Source: Leisingera aquaemixtae
GTDB lineage: Bacteria > Pseudomonadota > Alphaproteobacteria > Rhodobacterales > Rhodobacteraceae
Length of the DNA stretch: 64,000 bases
Reading direction: 5' to 3'
Assembly: GCF_001458395.1 (NCBI RefSeq)
Contig: NZ_CYSR01000036.1
Coordinates: 1-64,000, forward strand
Shown: positions 16,832-24,614 of the stretch, one piece after another
Numbering within the stretch: the stretch's first letter is position 1
Layout of the letters: each line of letters starts with the position of its first letter
Translations under genes and position numbers: made by a program
The notes under the pieces: model-generated
The model's database searches: none
Told to the model about the DNA's origin: nothing
Seen by the model: the letters and a program-made list of their open reading frames with translations, nothing else

Positions 16832-17602
16832 ATGTTTCCAATCCGCGACCACAACCCGTCCGGCCGCAGGCCCTATGTCGTCTATGCGCTGATTGCCGCA
16901 AACGTCTTGGCCTATATCTACTACACCGCCAGCTATGCTTCGCCGCGCGCGCTGGCCTATTTCTATGACGCCTACGCAATTGTCCCGGCCGAGATCATCC
17001 ATGGCTACGGGTTTGAAACCCTCTTCACTTCCCTGTTCATCCATGGCGGGCTGATGCACCTGGGCGGCAACATGCTGTTCCTGTGGATCTTTGGCGACAA
17101 CCTGGAAGAGGAGATGGGCCATCTCCCCTTCCTGCTGTTCTACCTGCTCAGCGGGCTTGGCGCCGGGCTGATTCATGTGATGTCCGCACCCGGGTCCATG
17201 GTTCCAACGGTTGGCGCCTCCGGCGCCATTGCCGGCGTCATGGGCGGCTATCTCTTGATGTTCCCAAGGGCGCGCGTCGATATCCTGCTGATCCTGATCA
17301 TCTATTTCCGCATCTTCACCATCCCCGCCTTTGTGATGCTGGGCGTGTGGCTGGCGATTCAGTTTTTCGGCGGCCTCGGCTCTGACCCCAACCAGGGCGG
17401 CGTCGCCTATTGGGCCCATGCCGGAGGTTTTGCGGTGGGGCTGATCCTGTGCCTGCCCCTGTGGCTGCGCCGCGGCGGCCCGGCGTTCTGGAACCGCACC
17501 CACGGCACCCCGCCGCATCCGGAGAACGAGTATGAACTCTCCGCCAGCCGCATCCCCAAACTGCCGCGCAAAAAGCGCAATCCGGGCCCTTGGGGGAAGT
17601 GA
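16832..17602 (+). CDS. Rhomboid-family intramembrane serine protease
   Basis: A 256-residue protein with six or seven hydrophobic segments. The catalytic dyad is visible: Ser130 in GASGAIAG and His196 in YWAHAGGFAVG. The HGGLMHLGGNMLFLWIFGDN loop is also diagnostic. Rhomboids cleave single-pass membrane proteins within the bilayer. The C-terminal 50 residues are cytoplasmic and basic (KLPRKKRN). No Shine-Dalgarno precedes the ATG at 16832, where a stable hairpin sits instead. Confidence 0.92.
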   Translation: MFPIRDHNPSGRRPYVVYALIAANVLAYIYYTASYASPRALAYFYDAYAIVPAEIIHGYGFETLFTSLFIHGGLMHLGGNMLFLWIFGDNLEEEMGHLPFLLFYLLSGLGAGLIHVMSAPGSMVPTVGASGAIAGVMGGYLLMFPRARVDILLILIIYFRIFTIPAFVMLGVWLAIQFFGGLGSDPNQGGVAYWAHAGGFAVGLILCLPLWLRRGGPAFWNRTHGTPPHPENEYELSASRIPKLPRKKRNPGPWGK

Positions 17603-17803
17603 GACAGCCCCCGGCTTAAGCCATGGCATGTGGAAAAGGCGGCCTGCGCAACTTTCGAAACAAGCTACTGGTAAACACGCAAGCCGCCCCCCCCGACGGG
17701 CATCGGGGCAAGTAAATGGTAGGGCTGCGCCTAAGGTTTTTACGGGGAATTATCTCCGGTCTTAGTCAGCCTTGCGCCGCAAAGACCCAGAAAGGACCAT
17801 CGA

Positions 17804-18181
17804 ATGCCCCACCTGAAAGCCACCTGCCACTGCGGCGCCGTTGAGATCGAGGCGGAGTTCCCCCAGGGCCTCGCCTCTGCCGCGCGCTGCGACTGTTCCT
17901 TCTGCCGCCGCCGCGGGGCGGCTGCCGTCACCGCCCTGACCGCCAGCCTGAAGGTGCTGAAGGGGGCCGAAAACCTTACCCTCTACACCTGGGGCAGCCA
18001 TACGGCGAAGCATTATTTCTGCAAGACTTGCGGCATCTACACCCACCACCAGCGCCGCTCAGATCCGAAAGAATGCGGCGTCAACCTGGGCTGCATCGAG
18101 GGCGCCAATCCGCGGACGCACGCCGGGACCTATGGCGAGATTCCCTGGAACGACGGGGTGAACCATCCCTCGGATCAATAA
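17804..18181 (+). CDS. GFA-family (glutathione-dependent formaldehyde-activating-like) zinc protein
   Basis: A 125-residue protein with the cysteine pattern of the GFA fold: CHCG at residues 8-11, CDCSFC at about 29-34, and CKTCG at about 73-77. The fold binds zinc and, in some members, glutathione; most members, including probably this one, have no proven formaldehyde activity. It is a monocistronic gene preceded by a 200-bp region and followed by a dispersed GC-rich hairpin element. Confidence 0.85.
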   Translation: MPHLKATCHCGAVEIEAEFPQGLASAARCDCSFCRRRGAAAVTALTASLKVLKGAENLTLYTWGSHTAKHYFCKTCGIYTHHQRRSDPKECGVNLGCIEGANPRTHAGTYGEIPWNDGVNHPSDQ

Positions 18182-18201
18182 CTCTTTCGCCTGGCCGACA
18201 G

Positions 18202-18243
18202 GCCGGGCAGCGCCCGTCCGGCCCCATGGGCGGGCACCGCCCT
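18202..18243. repeat. GC-rich dispersed hairpin element, copy B
   Basis: Second copy of the element at 6053-6096; the core CCCGTCCG...CATGGGCGGGC is shared. GCCCGTCC (18212-18219) can pair with GGGCGGGC (18228-18235), one pair being G-T. Confidence 0.55.
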
Positions 18244-18272
18244 GTTGGTGGGAAAGCAGACCTATTCGGAAC

Positions 18273-18298
18273 AAAAAAACGCGGCCCTTCAGCCGCGT
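18273..18298 (-). terminator. Terminator of the inositol monophosphatase gene
   Basis: Stem ACGCGGC (18279-18285) with GCCGCGT (18292-18298), loop of 6 nt; on the minus strand it is followed by a run of seven T (AAAAAAA at 18273-18279 on the plus strand). Confidence 0.85.
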
Positions 18299-18325
18299 CT
18301 TCTATCCCTAAATGTCCGGACTAAC

Positions 18326-19111
18326 TCAGCCCCGGATCACCTTGGCGAAGTTCTCGAAAATCGGCTCGTTCGAGCAAACGACAGACCCGCTGTCGATGAT
18401 GCCCGCGTCCGGGTCGATCGCCTCGGCCAGACCGCCGGCCTCTTTCACGATGATGATGCCGGCAGCCAGATCCCAAGCGTTCAGGCGGCGCTCCCAGAAG
18501 CCCTCGTAACGGCCTGCGGCCACATAGGCCATGTCCAGCGCAGCCGAGCCCCAACGGCGCACGCCGGCGCAGGCGGGCATCAGGCGGGCCAGATCCTGCA
18601 GCGTCAGCGGCAGGTCGGCGCGGCCGCCGAACGGCACGCCGGTGGCAAAGATCGACTCGATCATCCGGTGGCGGCCCGACACGCGGATACGGGTGTCGTT
18701 CATCCAGGCGCCTGCGCCCTTCTCGGCAAAGAACATCTCATCCTTGGCAGCGTCATAGACCACGCCTGCCACGATCTTGCCCTTGTGCTCCAGCGCGATG
18801 GAGATCGCCCAGTGCGGCAGCCCGTGCAGGAAGTTGGTGGTGCCGTCCAGCGGGTCGACGATCCAGCGGCGGGTGGGGTCTTCGCCCTCGATCTCGCCGC
18901 CCTCTTCCGCGATCCAGCCATAGGTCGGGCGGGCGTTGCGCAGCTCATCCTTGATGATCTTCTCGGCGGCGATGTCGGCCTTGGAGACGAAGTCGCCCGC
19001 GCCCTTCATCGACACCTGCAGGTTTTCCACCTCGCGAAAGTCTTTCACCAGGGAACGGCCAGCCTTGCGGGCGGCTTTGATCATCACATTGAGGTTTGCG
19101 CTGCCAATCAT
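18326..19111 (-). CDS. suhB: Inositol-1-monophosphatase family protein SuhB
   Basis: A 261-residue Mg-dependent phosphatase. Metal ligands are visible as E69/E70 (WIAEEGG), D86 and D89 in DPLDGTTNF, and the late Asp in NAWDLAAG near residue 212. Length and motifs match SuhB, which hydrolyses inositol monophosphate and in enterobacteria also acts in rRNA transcription. It stands alone with its own terminator. Confidence 0.92.
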   Translation of the reverse strand: MIGSANLNVMIKAARKAGRSLVKDFREVENLQVSMKGAGDFVSKADIAAEKIIKDELRNARPTYGWIAEEGGEIEGEDPTRRWIVDPLDGTTNFLHGLPHWAISIALEHKGKIVAGVVYDAAKDEMFFAEKGAGAWMNDTRIRVSGRHRMIESIFATGVPFGGRADLPLTLQDLARLMPACAGVRRWGSAALDMAYVAAGRYEGFWERRLNAWDLAAGIIIVKEAGGLAEAIDPDAGIIDSGSVVCSNEPIFENFAKVIRG

Positions 19112-19302
19112 GTCTGCAGAATCCTGTCACGTCGGGGAGATGCCGGGTCAAACCGTGCCTATACGCCCCCTGCCCCCGAATGCCAAGGGGCTTTGCCGGC
19201 AAGGATGCAACAGCCCTGACGCCCGGTTACAGCCCGGCAGGCGGTTGAATTCCGCCCCCGCGAGGCCCAGTCTCTGCTGCAATCATTACAAGGAGGACTC
19301 CC

Positions 19303-20322
19303 ATGCCCGACCAGATGCAGCGTATCGTGCTGGCCAGCCGCCCCGAAGGCCAGGCCAGCGAAGAGAACTTCCGCCTGGAAAGCGTGGACATGCCCCAGCC
19401 CGGCGACGGCGAAGTGCTTGTCAAAATTCACTATATGTCGCTGGATCCTTACATGCGCGGGCGCATGAACGCAGGCAAATCCTATGCGCCGCCGGTGGAG
19501 ATCGGGGAAACCATGACCGCGGGCGGCGTCGGTGAGGTGATTGCCTCCAACAGCCCTGATTTCCAGCCGGGCGACTTTGCCCTCGGTGCGTTCGGCTGGG
19601 CCAGCCACGCTTGTGCGCTGGCCAGCGATATCCGCAAGCTGGACCCGGATATGGCACCGCTCACCACCGCACTTGGCGCTCTCGGCATGCCGGGGTTTAC
19701 CGCCTGGCATGGCTTGGACGCCTATGGCCGCCCGCAGGCAGGCGAAACCCTGGTGGTTGCCGCCGCCACCGGCCCGGTCGGCTCCATGGTGGGACAGCTC
19801 GCGAAACAGAAAGGCCTGCGGGTGGTCGGCATTGCCGGCGGTGCCGACAAGTGCAAGCTGGCGGTCGAGACCTTCGGCTTTGACGCCTGCCTCGACCACC
19901 GCGCCTATGCCAGTGCCGAAAGCCTGAGCGAGGCCCTGGCGGCAGAATGCCCGGACGGCATCGACATCTATTACGAAAACGTCGGCGGCAAAGTGCTGGA
20001 AGCGGTGCTGCCCCTGATGAACACCTTCGGCCGCATCCCGGTCTGCGGCATGATCGCCTGGTACAACAGCGCCGAGACGGATCTGACCGCGCCGGCCATC
20101 TGGCGCACGGTGCTGACCAAGTTCCTGTCGGTCAATGGCTTCATCATCTTCAACCACTACGACCGCTATGGCGATTTCCTGGGCGAAGTGGCCCCCAGGA
20201 TCGCCAGCGGCGACATCAGGTATCTGGAGGATATCGCGGAAGGGCTGGAGAACGCCCCCCAGACCTTCCTGTCGATGATGCAGGGCGGCAATACCGGCAA
20301 GCAGATCGTCAAGCTGGTCTGA
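19303..20322 (+). CDS. NADP-dependent oxidoreductase, MDR superfamily (CurA/leukotriene B4 dehydrogenase-like)
   Basis: A 339-residue medium-chain reductase without structural zinc cysteines. YMSLDPYMRGRMN near residue 45, the Rossmann segment VVAAATGPVGSMVGQLAKQKG near 150 and DIYYENVGGKVLEAVLPLM near 222 are hallmarks of the zinc-free group that reduces alpha,beta-unsaturated ketones. An AAGGAGG Shine-Dalgarno precedes the ATG. Monocistronic. Confidence 0.9.
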   Translation: MPDQMQRIVLASRPEGQASEENFRLESVDMPQPGDGEVLVKIHYMSLDPYMRGRMNAGKSYAPPVEIGETMTAGGVGEVIASNSPDFQPGDFALGAFGWASHACALASDIRKLDPDMAPLTTALGALGMPGFTAWHGLDAYGRPQAGETLVVAAATGPVGSMVGQLAKQKGLRVVGIAGGADKCKLAVETFGFDACLDHRAYASAESLSEALAAECPDGIDIYYENVGGKVLEAVLPLMNTFGRIPVCGMIAWYNSAETDLTAPAIWRTVLTKFLSVNGFIIFNHYDRYGDFLGEVAPRIASGDIRYLEDIAEGLENAPQTFLSMMQGGNTGKQIVKLV

Positions 20323-20355
20323 GCCGCGCGCCGGCATCCGCCGGATCACGCAACC

Positions 20356-20401
20356 GCGCGGAGCGGGCACAGGCGCCGGACCGGCGCAGGCCGCTCCGCG
20401 C
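20356..20401. terminator. Nested hairpin between convergent genes
   Basis: Outer arms of 10 bp (20356-20365 and 20392-20401) enclose an inner perfect hairpin GCGCCGG-A-CCGGCGC (20373-20387). It lies between the convergent oxidoreductase and metR genes. No T tract is present, so intrinsic termination is uncertain. Confidence 0.45.
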
Positions 20402-20419
20402 CCGTCCTGGCGGCGGCAT

Positions 20420-21325
20420 CTATTGATGCTGCAGCTTGCGTGCCTCCACCTTTGCCAGGCGGATCAGATCCTGCATGAAGGGCTTCTCGCGGTCCTCCGT
20501 CCGGATCGCGGCATACAGGCTGCGGGTGATGCCGGTTTTGGTCAGCGGCCGGGTCACATAATCCGAAGAGTACTTCACCTCCCGTACCACCCAGTCCGGC
20601 AGCACCGACACCCCGCGGTTGGAGGCGACCAGCAGCAGGATCACCGCCGTCAGTTCCACCTGCCGGATCGAGGCAGGCTCCACCCCCGCCGGGATCAGCA
20701 GCTGGCTGAACACATCCAGCCGGACCTTGTCCACCGGATAGGTGATCAGGCTCTGGCCGATGAAATCCTCCGCCTCGATATAAGGCTTTTCCGCCAGCGG
20801 ATGCTGCGCTGAAGCTACAAAGACAGGATTGTAATCAAACAGCTCGATAAACTCGACACCGGCAATGTCCTCCGGGTCGGAGGACACCACCAGATCCACC
20901 TCCTCCTTCAGAAGCGCAGGCAGCGCGTCAAAGGCCAGGCCCGGACGGATATCCACATCCACGTCGCCCCAGTTCTTGCGGAAGCCCTCCAGCACCGGGA
21001 ACAGCCATTCGAAACAGGCGTGGCATTCGATAGCGATATGCATCCGGCCAGTATTGCCATCCCGCAAGGAGGAAAATTCCGCTTGCGCCGCTTCGACTTG
21101 CGGCAAAACCTGCTCTGCCAGCCGCAACAGCCGCAGGCCCGCGGGGGACAGTTTCATCGGCTTGGACCGGCGGATGAACAGTTCCACCCCGGCCTGGTCC
21201 TCCAGCCCCTTCACCTGATGGCTCAGTGCGCTTTGGGTGATGTTCAGCTGCTCCGCAGCCCGGGCCAGCCCGCCGGCCTCATGGATGGCCTTGATGGTGC
21301 GGAGATGGCGGAATTCGATATGCAT
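20420..21325 (-). CDS. metR: LysR-family regulator MetR
   Basis: A 301-residue regulator. The HTH (GGLARAAEQLNITQSALSHQ) and the effector domain with IECHACFEWLFPVLEGFRKNW, EVDLVVSSDPEDI and ITYPVDKVRLDVF match enterobacterial MetR closely by eye. MetR uses homocysteine as co-inducer and controls methionine synthesis genes. It is divergent from metF with 98 bp between, where a near-consensus MetR site is found. Confidence 0.92.
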   Translation of the reverse strand: MHIEFRHLRTIKAIHEAGGLARAAEQLNITQSALSHQVKGLEDQAGVELFIRRSKPMKLSPAGLRLLRLAEQVLPQVEAAQAEFSSLRDGNTGRMHIAIECHACFEWLFPVLEGFRKNWGDVDVDIRPGLAFDALPALLKEEVDLVVSSDPEDIAGVEFIELFDYNPVFVASAQHPLAEKPYIEAEDFIGQSLITYPVDKVRLDVFSQLLIPAGVEPASIRQVELTAVILLLVASNRGVSVLPDWVVREVKYSSDYVTRPLTKTGITRSLYAAIRTEDREKPFMQDLIRLAKVEARKLQHQ

Positions 21326-21359
21326 TCTATCAGATCGCTCATGTTAATCTTGAGTATTA

Positions 21360-21372
21360 TGAAATTGTCTCA
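21360..21372. promoter_or_regulatory. MetR binding-site candidate
   Basis: TGAA-N5-CTCA, one mismatch from the enterobacterial MetR consensus TGAA-N5-TTCA, midway in the metR-metF divergent region. Confidence 0.5.
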
Positions 21373-21423
21373 CAATGCTGCGCGTGCAACAAGTGCAAAC
21401 AGACACATAGCGAGAGACCTGAG

Positions 21424-22293
21424 ATGACGACGCCCAAGATTTCCTTCGAATTCTTCCCGCCGAAAAATCTCGAAGCCTCCTTCCGGCTTTGGGACACCGT
21501 GCAGGTCCTCGCTCCGATGGATCCGCGCTTTGTATCGGTGACCTATGGCGCAGGCGGCACCACCCGCACGCTGACCCGCGATGCGGTTGCGACCCTGCAC
21601 AATTCCTCCGGCCTTAATGTGGCCGCGCATCTGACCTGCGTGAATGCTTCCAAGGCGGAAACGCTGGAGATCGCCGACCAGTTTGCCGAGGCCGGCGTGA
21701 CCGAGATCGTCGCCCTGCGCGGCGACCCGCCCAAGGGCGAAGGCAAGTTCACTCCGCATCCCGAAGGCTTTGCCGACTCGGTGGAACTGATCAAGGGTCT
21801 GGCGGCGCGCGGCGGCTTCACCATCCGCGTCGGCGCCTACCCGGACTGCCACCCGGAGGCCGCCAGCCAGGCCGCCAACGTGGAATGGCTGAAGCGTAAG
21901 CTGGATGCCGGCGCTGATGAGGCTCTGACCCAGTTCTTCTTTGAGGCGGAAACCTTCTTCCGCTTCCGCGACGCCTGCGAAAAGGCGGGGATCGACGGCA
22001 GCAGGCTGACTCCCGGCATCCTGCCGATCGAGAACTGGAAGGGCGCCCGGAATTTCGCCAAACGCTGCGGCACCGTGATCCCGGATTGGGTCGAAAACGC
22101 CTTTGACAAGGCGCTGCGCGACGGCCGCGAGGAGCTGCTGGCCACGGCACTGTGCACCGAGCTGTGTTCGGACCTTCTGGAAGGCGGCGTGGACAAGCTG
22201 CATTTCTACACCCTGAACCGCCCGGAACTGACCCGCGACGTCTGCTTCGCCCTGGGCGTCACCCCCAAGGTGGCACTGGAGAACGTGGCGTAA
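21424..22293 (+). CDS. metF: Methylenetetrahydrofolate reductase
   Basis: A 289-residue flavoprotein TIM barrel. ISFEFFPPKN at the start, SVTYGAGGTTR, HLTCVNASK, EIVALRGDPPKG and QFFFEAETFFRF are the expected MetF signatures. It reduces 5,10-methylene- to 5-methyl-tetrahydrofolate for methionine synthesis. Its divergence from metR shows specific regulation. A cobalamin-dependent synthase gene is not next to it. Confidence 0.97.
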   Translation: MTTPKISFEFFPPKNLEASFRLWDTVQVLAPMDPRFVSVTYGAGGTTRTLTRDAVATLHNSSGLNVAAHLTCVNASKAETLEIADQFAEAGVTEIVALRGDPPKGEGKFTPHPEGFADSVELIKGLAARGGFTIRVGAYPDCHPEAASQAANVEWLKRKLDAGADEALTQFFFEAETFFRFRDACEKAGIDGSRLTPGILPIENWKGARNFAKRCGTVIPDWVENAFDKALRDGREELLATALCTELCSDLLEGGVDKLHFYTLNRPELTRDVCFALGVTPKVALENVA

Positions 22294-22359
22294 GCCTTGC
22301 AGGCCCCGGCGCGCGGTTCCTAATGCGGGGGACACCCCCCCGCCAAGGACCCGCGCGCC

Positions 22360-22839
22360 ATGTTTTATGCCAAACAGCCTTCCGACCTGCTGACGATAGA
22401 GCAGATATCCCGGATCTCCGGGCTTGAGTTCATGCAAGGCATTCTGGAGGGCCGCCTGCCCGGCCCGCCGATTGCCGAGACGCTGGGTTATTACCTGCAC
22501 AGCGTTCAAGAAGGCCGGGTTGAGTTCCGCGGCACGCCCGAATTCCACGTCACCAATCCGATGGGCACCGTGCATGGCGGCTGGTACGGCACGCTCTTGG
22601 ACAGCGCCATGGCCTGCGCGGTGATGACCAGGGTGCCGCCGGGCTCGGTCTACACAACGCTGGAATTCAAGATCAACATCCTGCGGCCGATCCCTCTGGG
22701 CACCCTGATCGGCTGCACCGGCACCGTCGACCATGCCGGCCGCTCGACCGGGGTGGCGCATGGCGAGCTTCGCGGGGTTGAGGACGGGCGGCTTTACGCG
22801 ACCGGATCCACCACCTGCATCGTGATGAAAGCCGCCTAG
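22360..22839 (+). CDS. PaaI-family hotdog thioesterase
   Basis: A 159-residue hotdog-fold protein with the conserved NPMGTVHGGWYGTLLDSAM segment, where the HGG and the following Asp form the active site of PaaI-type acyl-CoA thioesterases, and a late YTTLEFKINILRPI strand. The substrate acyl-CoA is unknown. It starts 66 bp after metF and could be read from the same promoter. Confidence 0.88.
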   Translation: MFYAKQPSDLLTIEQISRISGLEFMQGILEGRLPGPPIAETLGYYLHSVQEGRVEFRGTPEFHVTNPMGTVHGGWYGTLLDSAMACAVMTRVPPGSVYTTLEFKINILRPIPLGTLIGCTGTVDHAGRSTGVAHGELRGVEDGRLYATGSTTCIVMKAA

Positions 22840-22933
22840 CCCCGGCCGCCGGTTTTTTGCCGCGGGCCTTGTCGGCCGCATTTTTGCAATTATCTTCAAT
22901 CCCGTAACCTGACACGCAGCGGAAGGGCCGGCC

Positions 22934-23449
22934 ATGCCGCCAAATACCTTCGCGCGGGCCGCCACCGCCCGCATTCAAATCCTGGCCCCCGCCGCAGAGC
23001 TGGATTTCCTGGACACGCAGTCCATTGTTCTGCCAGTTCCGGTCACCCCGCTAGAGGCCTGGACCCTGATGCACGCGCGGCCGCTGCCGGGCCTGAAGCT
23101 GGCGTTCTGGCTGCGGGACGCGATATCGGCCTGTTTTGGCGTCAAACGCATCGGCGGCATCACCAGCAAGCCGCACACGGGCGTGCAGCCCGGTGACAAG
23201 CTGGATTTCTTTCTGGTGGAAGCCGTGTCGGATACGGTCCTGACCCTGACCGTGCGGGACAGGCACCTGGACGTGATGACCTGTTTAACCAGCAGCGCCG
23301 GCGTCCTGTCCGTGACCTCCTCGGTCAAGACGCGGAACCGGTTTGGCCGCGCCTACATGATCCCGGTCCGGCCCGCCCACAAGCTGATTGTCGCCCTGTC
23401 CCTGAAGCGCCTGAAGCAGGCGCTCGAGCAGCGCCGCGCCGCCGTCTGA
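22934..23449 (+). CDS. DUF2867 family protein
   Basis: A 171-residue protein. The stretch DRHLDVMTCLTSS and the later NRFGRAYMIPVRPAHKLIV are typical of DUF2867, a polyketide-cyclase-like family often fused or adjacent to NAD(P)-binding proteins. No catalytic residues can be assigned. Monocistronic; convergent with the DUF2235 gene. Confidence 0.78.
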   Translation: MPPNTFARAATARIQILAPAAELDFLDTQSIVLPVPVTPLEAWTLMHARPLPGLKLAFWLRDAISACFGVKRIGGITSKPHTGVQPGDKLDFFLVEAVSDTVLTLTVRDRHLDVMTCLTSSAGVLSVTSSVKTRNRFGRAYMIPVRPAHKLIVALSLKRLKQALEQRRAAV

Positions 23450-23537
23450 TCCGACAGCCCTCCCGCTGCATCTTGCCTGCAAGCGGGACTGACGGTTTCC
23501 TTGAAACCAGGAAACCAGCCGGGCCAGCCCTCCCCCT

Positions 23538-24614
23538 TCAGGTCTTGGAGAACATCGCCAGCCAGCCGCCGGACGATGCGGCGTTCTGTCTTCCCGCATC
23601 GACACTGCTGTGCAGCCGTTCGCTGGAGTCCAGCCCGACCCGGCGGCGGCTGCGCAGCAGGAAGATTTTGGCCCAGCCCTGCCATGTGCCGACCGAGGGC
23701 GCCTTGGGGTCGACCGGAAAGCGCATCCGCCAGTCGCTGGGCAGCGGCAGGCCGCGTTCCTCCGCTTTTTCCAGCATCCAGATCAGCGAGACATTGGCCA
23801 GCGGCCGCGCTTCCTCGAAGCCGCCCAGCTGGCCGCCCACATCGCCATGGGCGCCGCGGAACCAGACCTGCTCGACGTGGCCGTTCCAGCCCTTGGGGCA
23901 GTCCCACAGCACCGGCTTGAACACGTCGCGCGTCTCATCCAGTGCCAGCGCGTGATAGCCGCTTTTGATATGGGGACCCAATGTATGGTTGTGGAAATTG
24001 TGCTGCTTTTCCGCCCAGCGCCACAGCAGCGGCAGCCGCAGGCCCAGCGCCTTGACGGTGTCCCAAACGCCGACCATCTCGATCTCAACCTCGCCGTGGC
24101 AATACGCCTTAGTGAAGGCGGTGCCGGTCTTGGAGCGCCCGTTCAGCCGGTAATGGCGGTAGGCGGGGCGGATGTTGCGCACGGTGGCGTGCTCCGGCTT
24201 CAGCAGGCCGATCCGGTCGATCACACCGGCCAGCGAGCGCACCGCATAGGCCCCGCGGGAGTAGCCGAACAGATAGATCCGGTCGCCCGGCCGGTAGCGC
24301 GAGGCGAGATAGCCATAGGCGCGGCGGATCTGGCGGTTGATGCCGCGGCCCATCATCACGTCCGGCGCGCTGCCCCAGCCCTTCCACTGGACGCCGGATT
24401 CGTAAAAGACCGAGACCTGGCCGCTGGTCTGGCTGCACAGCCGGTACAGCTGGCCGGCGTGGGTTTCATGCCCCGCCTCCAGCGTCGACATGGTGCCGTC
24501 CAGGATGATCACATGCGCCTGCGGCCCGCGCAGCTTGGTTTCGCCGGAGTGCTCCGAGCGCAGCGGCCGTCCCAGCCACCCTAGAACCCTTTTACTCAGC
24601 TGCTTCAGAAACAT
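23538..24614 (-). CDS. DUF2235 (T6SS phospholipase Tle1-like) alpha/beta hydrolase
   Basis: A 358-residue hydrolase. The start VIILDGTMSTLE, nucleophile elbow GYSRGAYAVRSL, an Asp in EMVGVWDTVKALG and the late VWFRGAHGDVGG with His are the DUF2235 signatures. Some family members are type VI secretion lipase effectors, but no VgrG, PAAR or immunity gene is nearby, so this is more likely a housekeeping esterase. Its start overlaps the 3' end of the upstream molybdenum-enzyme gene by 23 bp, indicating one transcript. Confidence 0.85.
   Translation of the reverse strand: MFLKQLSKRVLGWLGRPLRSEHSGETKLRGPQAHVIILDGTMSTLEAGHETHAGQLYRLCSQTSGQVSVFYESGVQWKGWGSAPDVMMGRGINRQIRRAYGYLASRYRPGDRIYLFGYSRGAYAVRSLAGVIDRIGLLKPEHATVRNIRPAYRHYRLNGRSKTGTAFTKAYCHGEVEIEMVGVWDTVKALGLRLPLLWRWAEKQHNFHNHTLGPHIKSGYHALALDETRDVFKPVLWDCPKGWNGHVEQVWFRGAHGDVGGQLGGFEEARPLANVSLIWMLEKAEERGLPLPSDWRMRFPVDPKAPSVGTWQGWAKIFLLRSRRRVGLDSSERLHSSVDAGRQNAASSGGWLAMFSKT

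Noticed and set aside
23538-24614. Type VI secretion effector
   Set aside because: The DUF2235 fold alone does not show secretion; no VgrG, Hcp, PAAR or immunity gene is adjacent.
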